From Rhizophlyctis rosea (lineage: Eukaryota > Chytridiomycota > Chytridiomycetes > Rhizophlyctidales > Rhizophlyctidaceae), in assembly GCA_027596075.1 (NCBI GenBank), contig JADGJC010000183.1:6587-70586 (forward strand): a stretch of 64,000 bases of DNA. The letters are read 5' to 3'. Every line of letters begins with the position of its first letter. The stretch's first letter is position 1. Shown piece by piece: positions 22,401 through 32,584 of the stretch. The position numbers and the translations under genes were made by a program. The notes beneath the pieces were generated by a model. It saw only the letters and a list, made by a program, of their open reading frames with translations. It did no database searches and had not been told where the DNA came from.

Positions 22401-22802
22401 CTACTGTCCCTCCCCACTCTCGTCTCCCTTCTCAATCAATCCGGCCCATTCCCCAAAATCCCCCACCTGCTCCCCAACCCACAAAGGAAACAGCATAAAT
22501 CCAGCCACCGCTCCGGCAACCATGTGCCCCGCAACATGAATGATGCAGTCTACATCGTCCTGTCAAAAAAAGGAAAAACATATTAAACATTATGAATTCT
22601 TCAGAGAGGCAAATAAACAAATACAAACCCCAGCCCTATCCCAAGCCCTCCTCTCCGAGCCTCGACTCCGTTGATAGAATGGTTGGTTTGGTAAATCTTT
22701 GTAGCCCCACCAGAAGCCTTCGTAAGTGCCCAGGGTTAGGGATCCGTAGATGTATGTTCGGAAGAGAGTTTTGGGGATGAGGCGGAGGTGACGGATTGAC
22801 AT
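22401..22802 (-). CDS. Small protein with a hydrophobic C-terminal half, unknown
   Basis: Two exons (22629-22802, 58 codons; 22401-22559, 53 codons with stop) splice in phase 0 to a 110-residue protein. The N-terminus is basic and has an aromatic stretch (LRLIPKTLFRTYIYGSLTLG, then YEGFWWGYKDLP). The second exon has a glycine/alanine-rich hydrophobic segment (HVAGHMVAGAVAGFMLFPLW) and an acidic end. That layout resembles small mitochondrial inner-membrane proteins, but I recognise no family. Spliced codons look coding in both exons, and acceptor TTTGACAG and donor GTTTGT are acceptable. Confidence 0.6.
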
Positions 22803-23742
22803 GCGATCAGTTATATAGATTTAAGAGAGGAGACAAATATTGAGATGAGGTTTGAGGCTGGCACTGCCTGTCGGGTGCTGGCATTTAAGTATGGGAGGGG
22901 AGGCAAGAGCTTAGAGGGGCTGTGCAACGCGCTTGTATCCGGTGATCTGCTGATCCGACAAATGGGACGAAGCGGGTGCAGAGACGGCGTTTATTATACC
23001 CAACTGTTCATGTAATGTAGCTACACCATTATTATTATTATTTTCTTTTTGCTATTTGTGGTCTTCATGCATGATTGCAATTGTGCCTTTGCTAGCGGAC
23101 ATGGCGCCTATTTCTCCATTTCTAGTCCACATTCTGCCACTTTTCATGAGATTGCCGAAAGGGATTGATGTTCATATAATACAAGCCACGAAGGAAAATT
23201 ATAGACAGTGGGTTACGGAGGCTATGTCACGGAGAAGATAATGTTCAACGCCTACAAGCAATTTCAGTGACTTGACGTGTCTTCAGGGAGATTGCCCAAA
23301 TTTTGGAAAGAATGAAAAGGAGGGGACGCGGCAAGGAGGCACTGCCGATGTGGCGCATGTCAAGTAAACAACCGACATGACATGGACCCTGAGATCTACC
23401 GTCGGTACCTCGCACGTTAGTGTGCCCGGGCCGTGCCATGTTGTATAGTAAAGATCTACTAAATGATACCACCAGTGAGATCATTGCCAAGCAAATTAGC
23501 ATGTGAATGTTGGCAACGCGGCGTCATCGAGCATAACATAACACATCACTGATTTACATCAAATCAAACATATCTTCAGCCCCCCCTCGCCAACCATCAC
23601 CACTCTTTCCCCTCTACAATTCTTGCTTAATCATCACAACTTGTTCAAACCGTTGTGATACGTCAATACGAAAACATACTATACCACGCGTACTATACCA
23701 CACTTCCTTGCTACTCCATCTCAGTACGACTCAAACAGAAAC
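22803..23742. other. Intergenic
   Basis: Promoter space between divergent genes. A short ATT microsatellite lies near 23029-23043. No gene seen. Confidence 0.45.
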
Positions 23743-25712
23743 ATGAAAACAATGCTCTACCGGCCTGTCATCACGTTCCTCATCATCGGCCTGCTCCTCT
23801 GCAGCGCCGTCGACACTGCGCTCGGGAAAGCGGTCCCGTTGAAGGAAAAGCGCGCGAGCAAGTCGTGTCCTGCTCCGTGCCCCAAAGCTGCGGTCGTTCC
23901 GCTTCAGGTATGGATTGAGGTTTTGTGCATTGGCGGTTGCAGCTTGCTTTGGTTCGTCGATTGCGAATGGTCACTCATGAGCTCTCCCTCTTTCATTCGT
24001 ATCTACAGAAATGCATCATTGACGGTCACATCCAACTGGCTCAAATCCAAAGCGCGGCCAAGCAACGCACGGTCAGGGCCGGTGCCACCGCCGACGTGTT
24101 CGCTACCTTCCCGGCTGTTCCGACCGAGACTGGGTCCGCTACGCACAGCGAGAGCGCTCAACAATTCGAAAACGCTCAAGTCCGCGCCATCGCTCTGCAA
24201 ACCGCGGGATGCACATGCAAGTTGGTCCTGGCTGTTGGATTCGAGCAGTGCTGGTTGTGTTTCAAGGCTGGGTGAGTCTCCATTCAATTGCTCATGTTCA
24301 AACAAGTTTTGGAGACTAATGCGATTCATGCGTTCAGCGAAAGCGGCATGTCCAAGCTCACCGACCTGTGCAAGAACGCGAGCCCTGAAGTCGTTGCGGA
24401 GTACATCTGGGGTCAAGGCGGCTTCAACCACTCTATTTTGGAATTCGACGACCTTGAGACAGCCCTGCCCGAGGAAAGCTCTGCCACCGTCACGACGGCC
24501 GAAGCCACTAAGACGGAGACATCCACCGAGGCTGCTTCGACCACCCCCCACACGAAGACTACCAAGAAGACCACTAAGAAGACCACCAAGACGACCACGA
24601 AGACCATTCATGTGAGCTTGGCTCGTCACCACCGTCGCGCCGCCGACAAGGCCACCACCAAGAAGGTTCCCCCTGCTCATGGCCTGACCAAGAAGCCCAC
24701 CCCGGCCCAAGGTGTTCAAACTTCGCCCCGATTCACCATCACCGAGACCCTCACCGCCGCGGCCACTCCCGAAGAAACCGAATCCGCTTCTCTCACATCG
24801 GAAGCAATCGAGTCGGCCACGGAATCCGCCACGCACCCCGCCCCCAAGTTCCGCCTGTCCCCTGGCGTCCTGCCCCCTGTTCGCAAAACCAAGTCGGCCG
24901 TCGGATCTGCCACCCTCCTCCCGGCTTCTGGCCCGACTCAGACCGCCTCCTTGGAACTGATCGAAGTGACCACGACTTCCGACGTCCCCACCTCCCGCCC
25001 TCCCCCGCTGTTCAAGCGTCGCGTCAGGACGGTGCCCAGGCCTATCATCCAGACAACCATTCAAGCCCTCGCGACCACCGCGGCAACCACCGAAACCGAA
25101 ACGATGCCGGCCATGACCATGCCGATGGGAACGGGCATGCCGCCCATGACCATGGCCACCGCTCCCTCCGCCGCCGCCGCGACAGGCACAACCCAACCCA
25201 CCCTGACCTGGCAACTCATCCCCGCACCCCAAACCCCACAACAAACCCAAACCCTCTCTCCACCCCCTCAAAAACGCGCCGTCGGACTCGTCGACACCGC
25301 CTCAGAAACCGAAACGGAATCCGCCCCTGCTGAGGAAACAACCCTCGCCTCCTTCCCATCCCTCATCCCCCCACCACAAACCCAACAACAAATCCAAACC
25401 CTCTCCCCACCCCCGCAAAAACGCGCCGCGCTCGAAACCAAGAAAGAGAAACATACCACAAAGACCCACAAACTCGTCCTCCCCACCCCCGTCCTCGACA
25501 CCGCCTCGGAAACCGAAACAGAATCCGCCACTGCCACTGCTGAGACGGAATCCGCCACTGCTGCTGATACCACACTCGCCTTCCCGCCCCTCGTGCCGAC
25601 CTTGGAACCGAGCGTTGGCAGTGCGTTGCCCGCTGGTATGGTGCCTGGAACGTTGTTTGATGTCGCGACGGCGACGGAGAGTGCTACGGGGAGCGTTATG
25701 GGGAGCGCGTGA
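23743..25712 (+). CDS. Secreted or cell-surface Thr/Pro/Ala-rich protein with Cys-rich head
   Basis: Exons 23743-23907, 24009-24271 and 24338-25712 (phases 0 and 2) give 600 residues. Residues 1-28 are a signal peptide (LYRPVITFLIIGLLLCSAVD). A Cys-containing head of about 170 residues follows (CPAPCP, CTCKLVLAVGFEQCWLC, LTDLCKNAS). The rest is a low-complexity stalk rich in Thr, Ser, Pro and Glu: a TKKTTKKTTK array, two LSPPPQKRA units and a repeated DTASETETESA unit. Such stalks are usually heavily O-glycosylated. KR and RR pairs (AVPLKEKR, RHHRR, FKRR, QKRA) could be Kex2-type cleavage sites. No GPI signal is seen. AATAAA follows near 25850. No family recognised. Confidence 0.75.
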
Positions 25713-26299
25713 TGGGTGTTAGGGGGAAGGGACGAAAGGAAGGAGTCTTTGTATAGGTTTTTGGGGTGCGGAAGGTTCATGTATGCATTTTCTTATAGTA
25801 TTTTTCAGTATTTTGTTCGGTAAAAGTATCGTTTTGGGAATGTTGTTCAAATAAAGTATGTTGTGATGTCCATAATGTTGTCTGAGTTTCGATGAGAAGT
25901 TTGTGTGCTTTTGTTGTTCGTGTTCATTCTGTGAGTATCTGACTCATCCTATGACGTGCATGACGAAGTGGTCTTCCACTGACCCATGATTATACCCCAT
26001 GTCTCATATCCACACTGACCCGTCTTCCGCAATATCGTCTCCTTCCAATCATCCCATAAGCAACCAACATCTGATCCCCGACTAACTCATACAAATGAGA
26101 AGGAAATCGATCATTACATATCTACAAAACCAAGGATACTCCACTACACTACACTACATTACACGCCATACCGTCACACCCACCATCCCTTCCCCATCTC
26201 CTTAACCCCAAGAAACATCACCACACCGTTCCGCTTCCCCCTTCTCCAACCTACTTACTCTATATACAAATCCCCTTACCCTCCGCCACAACCCCCTCC
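25713..26299. other. Intergenic between converging genes
   Basis: Two 3' flanks, AT-rich, with an AATAAA near 25850-25855 and a CTACACTACACTACATTACA-type run near 26145. No gene seen. Confidence 0.5.
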
Positions 26300-28443
26300 T
26301 CAGCCCCTCTTCCTCAACGAATCCCGAAACTTGTCCTTAAACGCCCCACCCGTTCCGTCCACCGGCGTCGTCGGTGTCTCACTTCCCTTTCTCTCCCTAC
26401 CAGATTCCGTCCCACCTTCCGACTCAGCAGCTGCTCCCTCAGTCGTTCCAGATGGTGCGTCCTTCGCAGCAGGAGTGTCAACAACGGGTGCAGGTGCAGG
26501 TGCAGGTGTAGACGTAGAAGTAGACGCAGCAACAGAAGACGAAGCAGGCGGCGGGAACCGAAACGGCCACAACTCGGATATTTGAGAGCTTACTTTCAAG
26601 GGTCTACGTAGTTTTTGGATGAAGGGATGGTTGATGATCAGGTCCAGGTCAGTCAAAAAGTGTCGACAAGAGGGAAACAACAACAACGACACCAAAAAAC
26701 CGCGTCGACAGCATCACTCACATATCAACAATGGACCCCCACGCACCGCCCTCTGCCTCCTTCGCCGCCGCCACAGCAGACGGCAACGGAACATGCACCT
26801 CAACCGCGCGCGACGTCAGGTCTTTCGGCAATTCCATCATGGAAGCGTCGACGCTTTCGAGGTAGGAGTGTACGGCGGACTGCATGAAGTATGGCAATTA
26901 GATAGGTACATCACGCTAGGAGTTTTGTATCAATGAGGGGTGGGACGTATTGGGTTTCATACCAAATTCGTTAAACAATACGCCGCATATCCATCCATCT
27001 TATCGATCGGGTAGAACTTCTGTACAAACCGGATGTTCGAAACTAGTCGTGGTGGGTTGATTCTGATTGTACGGAAATATCAGAAAGTAGACTTCAAACT
27101 TGTCTCGCCGCAGGGAAACCTTACGACCAAAATGCCCCTCACAGAAGCCGCATTCAGCTATTCACACCCAAAGACCTACCTTACAACCAAATAAATCAAA
27201 AGCGGCAATATCGTATCCGCACTACTCGTCTGCGCATCATCAGGGAAACAACTACTCATCCTTTCTTTGACGAAATTCCACACCAATCAGTTGCTCCGTA
27301 CGCATCGAATCCAGCAAAATCCACTCAAATCCACCTTACCTGCAACCGTTTGATGACAGCGCACAATGGCGTCCAGCTTACCTTTGAGTTGGTCGGCGTA
27401 ATCGACGCGGACTAGTTCTGTGATGATAGGGTTGTAAAATGTGATGATGAAGGATACAATTGGATAGAAAAGATACGACAGGTACGTACCAATGCCAGCC
27501 AACCTCACCAAATCCTCCAACCCTTCCTGCGACCCCTTCGGCAACCCCAAATGCTCCAGCCCAAAACCAGCAATAGCCAGAAGACATATCCGGCGCTGCA
27601 TGAACAGATCATGGCGGGATTCTTCCCGTTGTACCGAGTCGAAATATCTAAAGAGCGGCCAGACCGCTTCAGTGACATAAAGGGTAACATGAAGCTGAAA
27701 ACATTCAGACCCGCATCGGTCTTCGCTACTCACACATTAGCCACCTTACACAAAATATACGCATGAATCCCATCCACAACACTCCCCGCCTCCTCACCCG
27801 TTCCCACCACCCCAGAGTTCTTCAACCGTTTCCCCATAGCCACTAAAAAGTTATCCAGCAACGTCATCAACCCATCCCTACTACTCGTCTTCCCAACATT
27901 CTGCGCTTCCATTATGTACCGATTCACATCGCTCGCGATCCACGCCCCACGGGATGTTTTGGCTATCTCTCTAAGCGATAGGAATGATGCGTCCTCGTTT
28001 AGGGAAGGGATGTCGTCTAGTCCGGTTGGAATGTCGGTTTTCGTGAAGAGGGAGGATGTGAGGGAGTCGATTACTTGGGAGGGGAAGGAGAATGTGGGCA
28101 GGTAGCCTGGATTATATGGTGGTACGGTTGCCGGTTTGGCTAAGGTTGTTCGATTCGTTGCCTTGGGTAGGGCGGTTCGTTCTAGGTCTTCGTCCATGAT
28201 GGCGCGGGAGAGGACATAGACTTTGGCGGTTGTGGAGTGGGTTATGCTGATTTGTTCGGCGGTATCGGAGAGGACGGGGATGGAAGGGTGGCTGTCGGAG
28301 GAGATACTGTCGGGGGTGATGGTGTCCCATAAGGTTCGTTTGACGGTGTTTGGTGAGTCGGTCTCTTCCCATGTTGCGAGGAGTTCATGTTCACTCAGGC
28401 GTTGGCCTACGATGATGAGCCGTCCCCTGAGAGTGTACGACAT
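26300..28443 (-). CDS. VPS9-domain protein, probable RAB5-type GEF
   Basis: Seven exons, minus strand: 27736-28443, 27490-27694, 27340-27417, 27180-27264, 26963-27062, 26722-26879, 26300-26603; total 546 codons. The N-terminal 235 residues match nothing I know. A helical bundle then leads into a VPS9 domain (about residues 260-445): LKGKLDAIVRCHQTV, SADTILPLLIYLVVRINPPR, LVSNIRFVQKFYPID, GYAAYCLTNLSAVHSYLE. VPS9 domains activate RAB5/Vps21-type GTPases on endosomes by nucleotide exchange. The invariant Asp of SAD-T-I-L-P and the NPP motif are present. The last intron is uncertain because its 3' part keeps a protein-like frame. The C-terminus is a low-complexity Ala/Pro/Ser tail. Confidence 0.85.
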
Positions 28444-28826
28444 TAGTGTTTGTTTGGAGGCAGGCAGCCAGGACGGAATGTAAACAAATACCCTCTAAGA
28501 ATAGCTAAGCGAAAATTGGTCAATATCAGCAAGCAAGTCCAACTTGGAGACATATTGAGACATACCTCTTATACCACCAAGGGACATGAGATGTGTTTCG
28601 TTTGCTGGGTTGGGAACAAATACTAAATAACGCGAGAGACGCGTAAGTAGTCAATCGAGGGATTGTTTATTTTTAGATCCATCCCCGCATACCATGCATC
28701 TCAAAGAAAACAGCGGAAACGGGACCGTCTTTGTAGATCAGGGAATCCGTTACGGGTAAGAAGAGCACGGCCTGCATCCCACGGTGTTAAGCTTCACATA
28801 ACGCGTACTCTTTGTTTGAAACACCA
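28444..28826. other. Intergenic
   Basis: Promoter of the VPS9 gene and 3' flank of the next minus-strand gene. The plus-strand ORF here is the complement of that gene's coding region. Confidence 0.4.
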
Positions 28827-29135
28827 TCACACCTTCCCCGCCGTCAGCATACTCAACAACGCTTCAAAGTTATCGGGTTCCTTCCTCAGCGTTCCGATAA
28901 CAGGTGACACACGCAACTCCCTCTCCATTGAGAAACTAAGGAAGGCTGAAGACGAACGGCGTATGCGCGACGAGGTTCTGGGGCCGAATACTGGCCCCGT
29001 CTTCTGGTCCGCCGGCTCTGGAGGTGTGGATGCTTCGACGACGTCTGCTGCGGCCTGCGCTATTGGCGGGCGCGGAGGGGGAGCGGGAGGAGTTTCCTCC
29101 GGCTCTATCGCTACGGGAGCTGTCTCTGCGGACAT
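28827..29135 (-). CDS. Small Pro/Ala-rich protein, unknown
   Basis: Single exon, 102 residues. The frame is open to 29282, but the ATG at 29135 (MSAETAPVAIEPEETPPAPP) is the first after which composition turns protein-like; upstream residues look random. An acidic, Pro-rich start precedes a basic patch (RTSSRIRRSSSAFLSF) and a hydrophobic end (DNFEALLSMLTAGKV). The Arg/Ser patch could be a phosphorylation site. No family recognised. Confidence 0.5.
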   Translation of the reverse strand: MSAETAPVAIEPEETPPAPPPRPPIAQAAADVVEASTPPEPADQKTGPVFGPRTSSRIRRSSSAFLSFSMERELRVSPVIGTLRKEPDNFEALLSMLTAGKV

Positions 29136-29633
29136 GCTTTTCTTACCGTTTTGAAGATCGGTAGAGTGGGTGAAAGCAATTGTCAAGATGGCGATGAAAC
29201 GGAAGTGTGAGGGTGTGCCAAGGTGGCAGCTCTGGCTATGATAGCTAAATTTGGCTTTCTGGCTACCGAAAGCAGCAACCATCGTGATTTCTGTTGTTCC
29301 CCCTCACTCCACCCTCGCTCCCTCTTCTTCCCCTCCACAATTCTGATCTACAGAATTCTGATCTACAGAATTGTCAAAATCGGCCTTGTTTGCTGGTGCA
29401 CGCCTATATATATCACTCTTAGTATGGACCGACAGGGCCGTCCAGAACTCTTGTGGTGCCGGTGCGTAAAAAGGGGTCCGCGTGGTCTCATCCGCCATTG
29501 TTTGGTGCGCCGGAGTTCGAACCATGATAGCTTGGGCACCTCTCACTTTCGGGTGGGAGGGTTTTTCGTACGCAGGGCACCTCAGCGATGAGCCTTTGTG
29601 CTCACGCCACTGCCGCGCTCCCTGTAACCTGCT

Positions 29634-29678
29634 GGGGGTCCCTGCGTGGATGTGCGGGTTCGATTCCCGCCAAGGACC
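29634..29678 (+). other. tRNA-like 3' half (B box and acceptor-like stem)
   Basis: GCGGGTTCGATTCCCGC (29654-29670) is a perfect T-arm with the GGTTCGATTCC B-box consensus. GGTCC just upstream (29637-29641) can pair with GGACC (29674-29678). No matching D-arm, anticodon arm or seven-base acceptor stem is found upstream, so this is a tRNA fragment or tRNA-derived repeat end, not a functional tRNA. Confidence 0.4.
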
Positions 29679-29827
29679 TAAATTGTTTGGTGTTGCCGTC
29701 CCATGTGCAGTTCTCCATTGCTGAACGTGCAGCTTGTTGAAATACACCTTCCCTCCACGGCGCGAGCACACACTTCATCGCCATCTTGTCCAAAAAACTG
29801 AAGTGTTACGTTCAATTTTCCCTTCCC

Positions 29828-30006
29828 GATCCGCATCCTTGCCAGGAGCGCTATCCACGTCAGTGAAGTGAAGTTTCAACTGAGACAGGATTATTGCTTT
29901 TTTGAAAACTGAACTCCATACGGTCAAAACGACGTTTGCGTCGGTTTGCAATTTTTGGAACCCCTTCTCCTGATGGGAGAATACATCTACAAAGATAAAG
30001 AAGAAA
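29828..30006 (+). repeat. Dispersed repeat, copy 2
   Basis: Inverted partner of 14050-14228, about 175 bp at high identity. Its last 55 bp (GGAACCCCTTCTCCTGATGG onward) recur as copy 3. Confidence 0.75.
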
Positions 30007-30192
30007 ATATGATGTCTGGTGTGATTTCAAATGGCTTGTGCGTTTATTGCAGTCGACTGGTCAAAGAGTTGCCAAAAATCCGCACCCTCTCTTCACCAAA
30101 ATCACAATTTTTTGGGAATTGTTTGCAAACATCCACATTGTAATGATACTCAAGTGGTTTTATATAACCTCTGGACGTCTTTCGGGACGACC

Positions 30193-30250
30193 GGGAATTT
30201 TTGGAACCCCTTCTCCTATTGGGAGAATACATCTACAAAAATAAAGAAGA
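30193..30250 (+). repeat. Dispersed repeat, partial copy 3
   Basis: About 58 bp nearly identical to the 3' part of copy 2 in direct orientation, about 240 bp downstream. Confidence 0.75.
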
Positions 30251-30857
30251 AACCTCAAATCAGGGCCACAAACTCACAAGCGAGCTGGTTGTCGTGTTGG
30301 TCTCGTAGCACACAAAGTGCGGTGTGCTCCATCCATACCAGCACATCATTGTCTTTCTTACTGACCATTTCCTTTGACCGAAACTGTGGGAAAATAATGA
30401 TATCAACATGGACGGTGACATTCAGAACCGCGATAGCGTCGGTTGCGGTCGATCAAACGGTTGTCATTGACTTACCAAACGTTTCGTGTCCACATAACAT
30501 TCACCACCAGGGTGAGTGCGGTCCATGAAATGAGAGACCGACATGTCTGTGAGTGTCAGATACGTGCAGCATTCTCCCATTCCCACCAACTTGCGAATAG
30601 ATTGATTAATAGGGAACGCGTGCCTGGGTCAATCTCAAAAACCCATGGTCTCATTGCGTGCCAACATGTTTCAGGGACAGACTTCTGGTCCGCCCATCTC
30701 CCACACTTCCCACTCATGCAATGATCACGACAATATACTATTGGAAACCCACGGCACAATCGCAGACCACCACGCTCCTGAATAGCTCGTCTCCACCGCT
30801 CAATATAACTTCCGAGGATTGACAGCCGTTCTTGTCTTCACCGACAACGTCAACAAA

Positions 30858-31199
30858 ATGAACCCCGTTCCCATCTTGCGCGTGGACAACCTCATCGACA
30901 TCTTCTCCCACCCATTTTGTGATATCCCTTCCCTACTCCGTCTGGAACGTGCCTCAAAAGCCTTCAAACAGATCATACGCTCCAACGACGTCCATATCTG
31001 GAAGAGCAAGCTTTTGACCGCAATTCCATTAAAATGCGAGCCGCAATTGCGGGGAAACGAAACTTGGAGGGATGCATTGCTTGAAGCTCTCATGCAAGGG
31101 ATACAGGCTGTATTGATACCTGATGTATCCCTTTATATGCAAACTAGATATGTCTGTGACGTTGGGTTTTCGCACTTTGAAGCAGGCTATTATTACTGA
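30858..31199 (+). CDS. Short F-box-like protein
   Basis: Single exon, 113 residues from the ATG at 30858 (context CAACAAAATG). The frame is open a little further upstream, but residues before this Met look random. The first 45 residues form an F-box-like domain: ILRVDNLIDIFSHPFCDIPS, LLRLERASKAFKQII, then IWKSKLL. The rest is short and without repeats, so no substrate-binding domain is seen. It stands alone beside the repeat-bearing stretch. An intron leading to more exons is not ruled out. Confidence 0.55.
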   Translation: MNPVPILRVDNLIDIFSHPFCDIPSLLRLERASKAFKQIIRSNDVHIWKSKLLTAIPLKCEPQLRGNETWRDALLEALMQGIQAVLIPDVSLYMQTRYVCDVGFSHFEAGYYY

Positions 31200-31266
31200 T
31201 AGACAAATGCGCACACTGAGTATACCATTGAATAAGGGTACCATTGAATAAGGCATGGTACTACTC

Positions 31267-31903
31267 CTACTGAGTACAAGTCCCAAACCCAACCTGACAT
31301 TTCCCCGTGGCACACATGGACGAGCTAGGATCCATACAGTAACTAGCCTCGCAACAGCATAGTCCTTCCTTGCATACAGCACCGTTCCCGCCTGCACCGC
31401 AGCGTTCGTAGAATCCGGCGCCAGTCGATTCGGCGGCCGGTGGGGTCGTGGTGGTTACTTTGACAGTCGATTTGGTGCTGGTGGTTCGCGGTTTGCGGGT
31501 AGGTGGTGGTGGGGTGGTTTGAGCAACCGTGGTGGTAGTGGTGGTGGTGGTGATTTGTGCCGCGATGGTGGTTGTGGTACTAATTTGGGAAGTGATCAGT
31601 ACTTTCCATCTCAAAGTTCTTCATCCATCAAAACATACGCAAATCAAACACCCAATCCACTCACCTCGGACAAACTCCAAAACCAGTCTGACACAACCCC
31701 ACTCCACACATAGACGGGTTCGGGTACTTCATACAATACCCCAAGTAACAGCAGCACAGCCCCGCAGCACACTTAGCGCCATTGCCTTGCTTGCCGCAAC
31801 GGCCGTTTTCGGGGACGAGGGATTGCGCTTGGGTTGGTGCGGAGAGGAGGGTGAGTGTGATGAGGGTTAGGAGGAGGAGGGTTAGTGTTTGTTTGGAGGG
31901 CAT
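31267..31903 (-). CDS. Secreted protein with two CBM18-like chitin-binding domains
   Basis: Exons 31665-31903 and 31267-31579 (85-nt intron, phase 2) give 183 residues. Residues 1-26 are a signal peptide (LLLLTLITLTLLSAPTQA). Two homologous Cys-rich domains of about 45 residues (GRCGKQGNGAKCAAGLCCC with GYCMKYPNPSMC; ERCGAGGNGAVCKEGLCCC with SYCMDPSSSMC) flank a Thr/Pro-rich linker of about 60 residues. The C-x5-G..C..GLCCC..xYC spacing is that of chitin-binding type 1 (hevein-like, CBM18) domains, expanded in chytrid fungi. One aromatic that usually stacks on chitin is Tyr in GYC and SYC. The product probably binds fungal wall or host/substrate chitin outside the cell. Confidence 0.8.
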
Positions 31904-32584
31904 TGTGGTATGTTTGAATTAGTAAGAAACTTGGGTGGTTGGTAGTGATAACCTCTCCAGTGAGAAGTGAGAACTATTTGGGCCAAGTGGGGAGGGCTTC
32001 CCCAACGCTCAACCGTTTTATGACCGTCTCCACCTTCCATCGCCGTTGCGTCACAGAACAACCTCAGGTCCCTGCTTGCTTCCACCCACACATCAAACAT
32101 CTTGGAGCCACTCCCACACAACGGCCGGAGTGGGGGAGTGTGCAACGCGTGCAAGTCTCCAACCCTTGAAACTCGCCCGCCGCCACCCCAAAATCGGAGC
32201 CTCCGAACGTTCGCGCAGTGGCGCCCACTTCCAAAATGGAATCTTCTGCGTCTCATTGAACATTCTCCATGCAAATGTGAGCAGCGACTGCACACCATGC
32301 ACAGATCCTTCTTCGCTTCCATGAAATGCATCGCCAATTCAAATCATGAAAACTTGGATTGCACCAAATCTGCGAGGTACTGCCATCCTACCTTCCAACA
32401 CCCAGAAGGGAAACACAAATCGCCAATATACCTTCCCACGCCCAACCAAAAATTACATATTAACATGGATAGCCCTTTCGCAGAGCCCCACCAACCACAC
32501 GAAGAAACAACAAAAACGAAAAATACAAAAAGAAGAGTATGGTACAAATGCTCGATGAAACAAGGATATAAGAAAACAAAAACC
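31904..32584. other. Intergenic
   Basis: Promoter of the CBM18-like gene and 3' flank of the WD40 gene. ORFs on both strands show no family character. Confidence 0.4.

Larger units (their letters stand above)
29136..30857. other. Repeat-bearing gene-poor stretch
   Basis: Contents: a 15-bp direct repeat that is also partly palindromic near 29337-29375 (unit TTCTGATCTACAGAA twice), a tRNA-like fragment at 29634-29678, repeat copy 2 (29828-30006) and partial copy 3 (30193-30250). Minus-strand frames near 30259-30390 (KDNDVLVWMEHTALCVL) and 30556-30759 (GRWADQKSVPETCWHAM) look faintly protein-like and might be remnants of a gene or element; I cannot join them. Confidence 0.45.

Noticed and set aside
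24003..25271. 422-codon minus-strand ORF, Gly/Arg-rich
   Set aside because: It is the complement of the Thr/Pro-rich stalk of the secreted protein; composition follows from the coding strand and no family marks are seen.
29634..29678. Functional tRNA gene
   Set aside because: Only the T-arm and a short pairing stem are present; no D-arm, anticodon arm or seven-base acceptor stem upstream.
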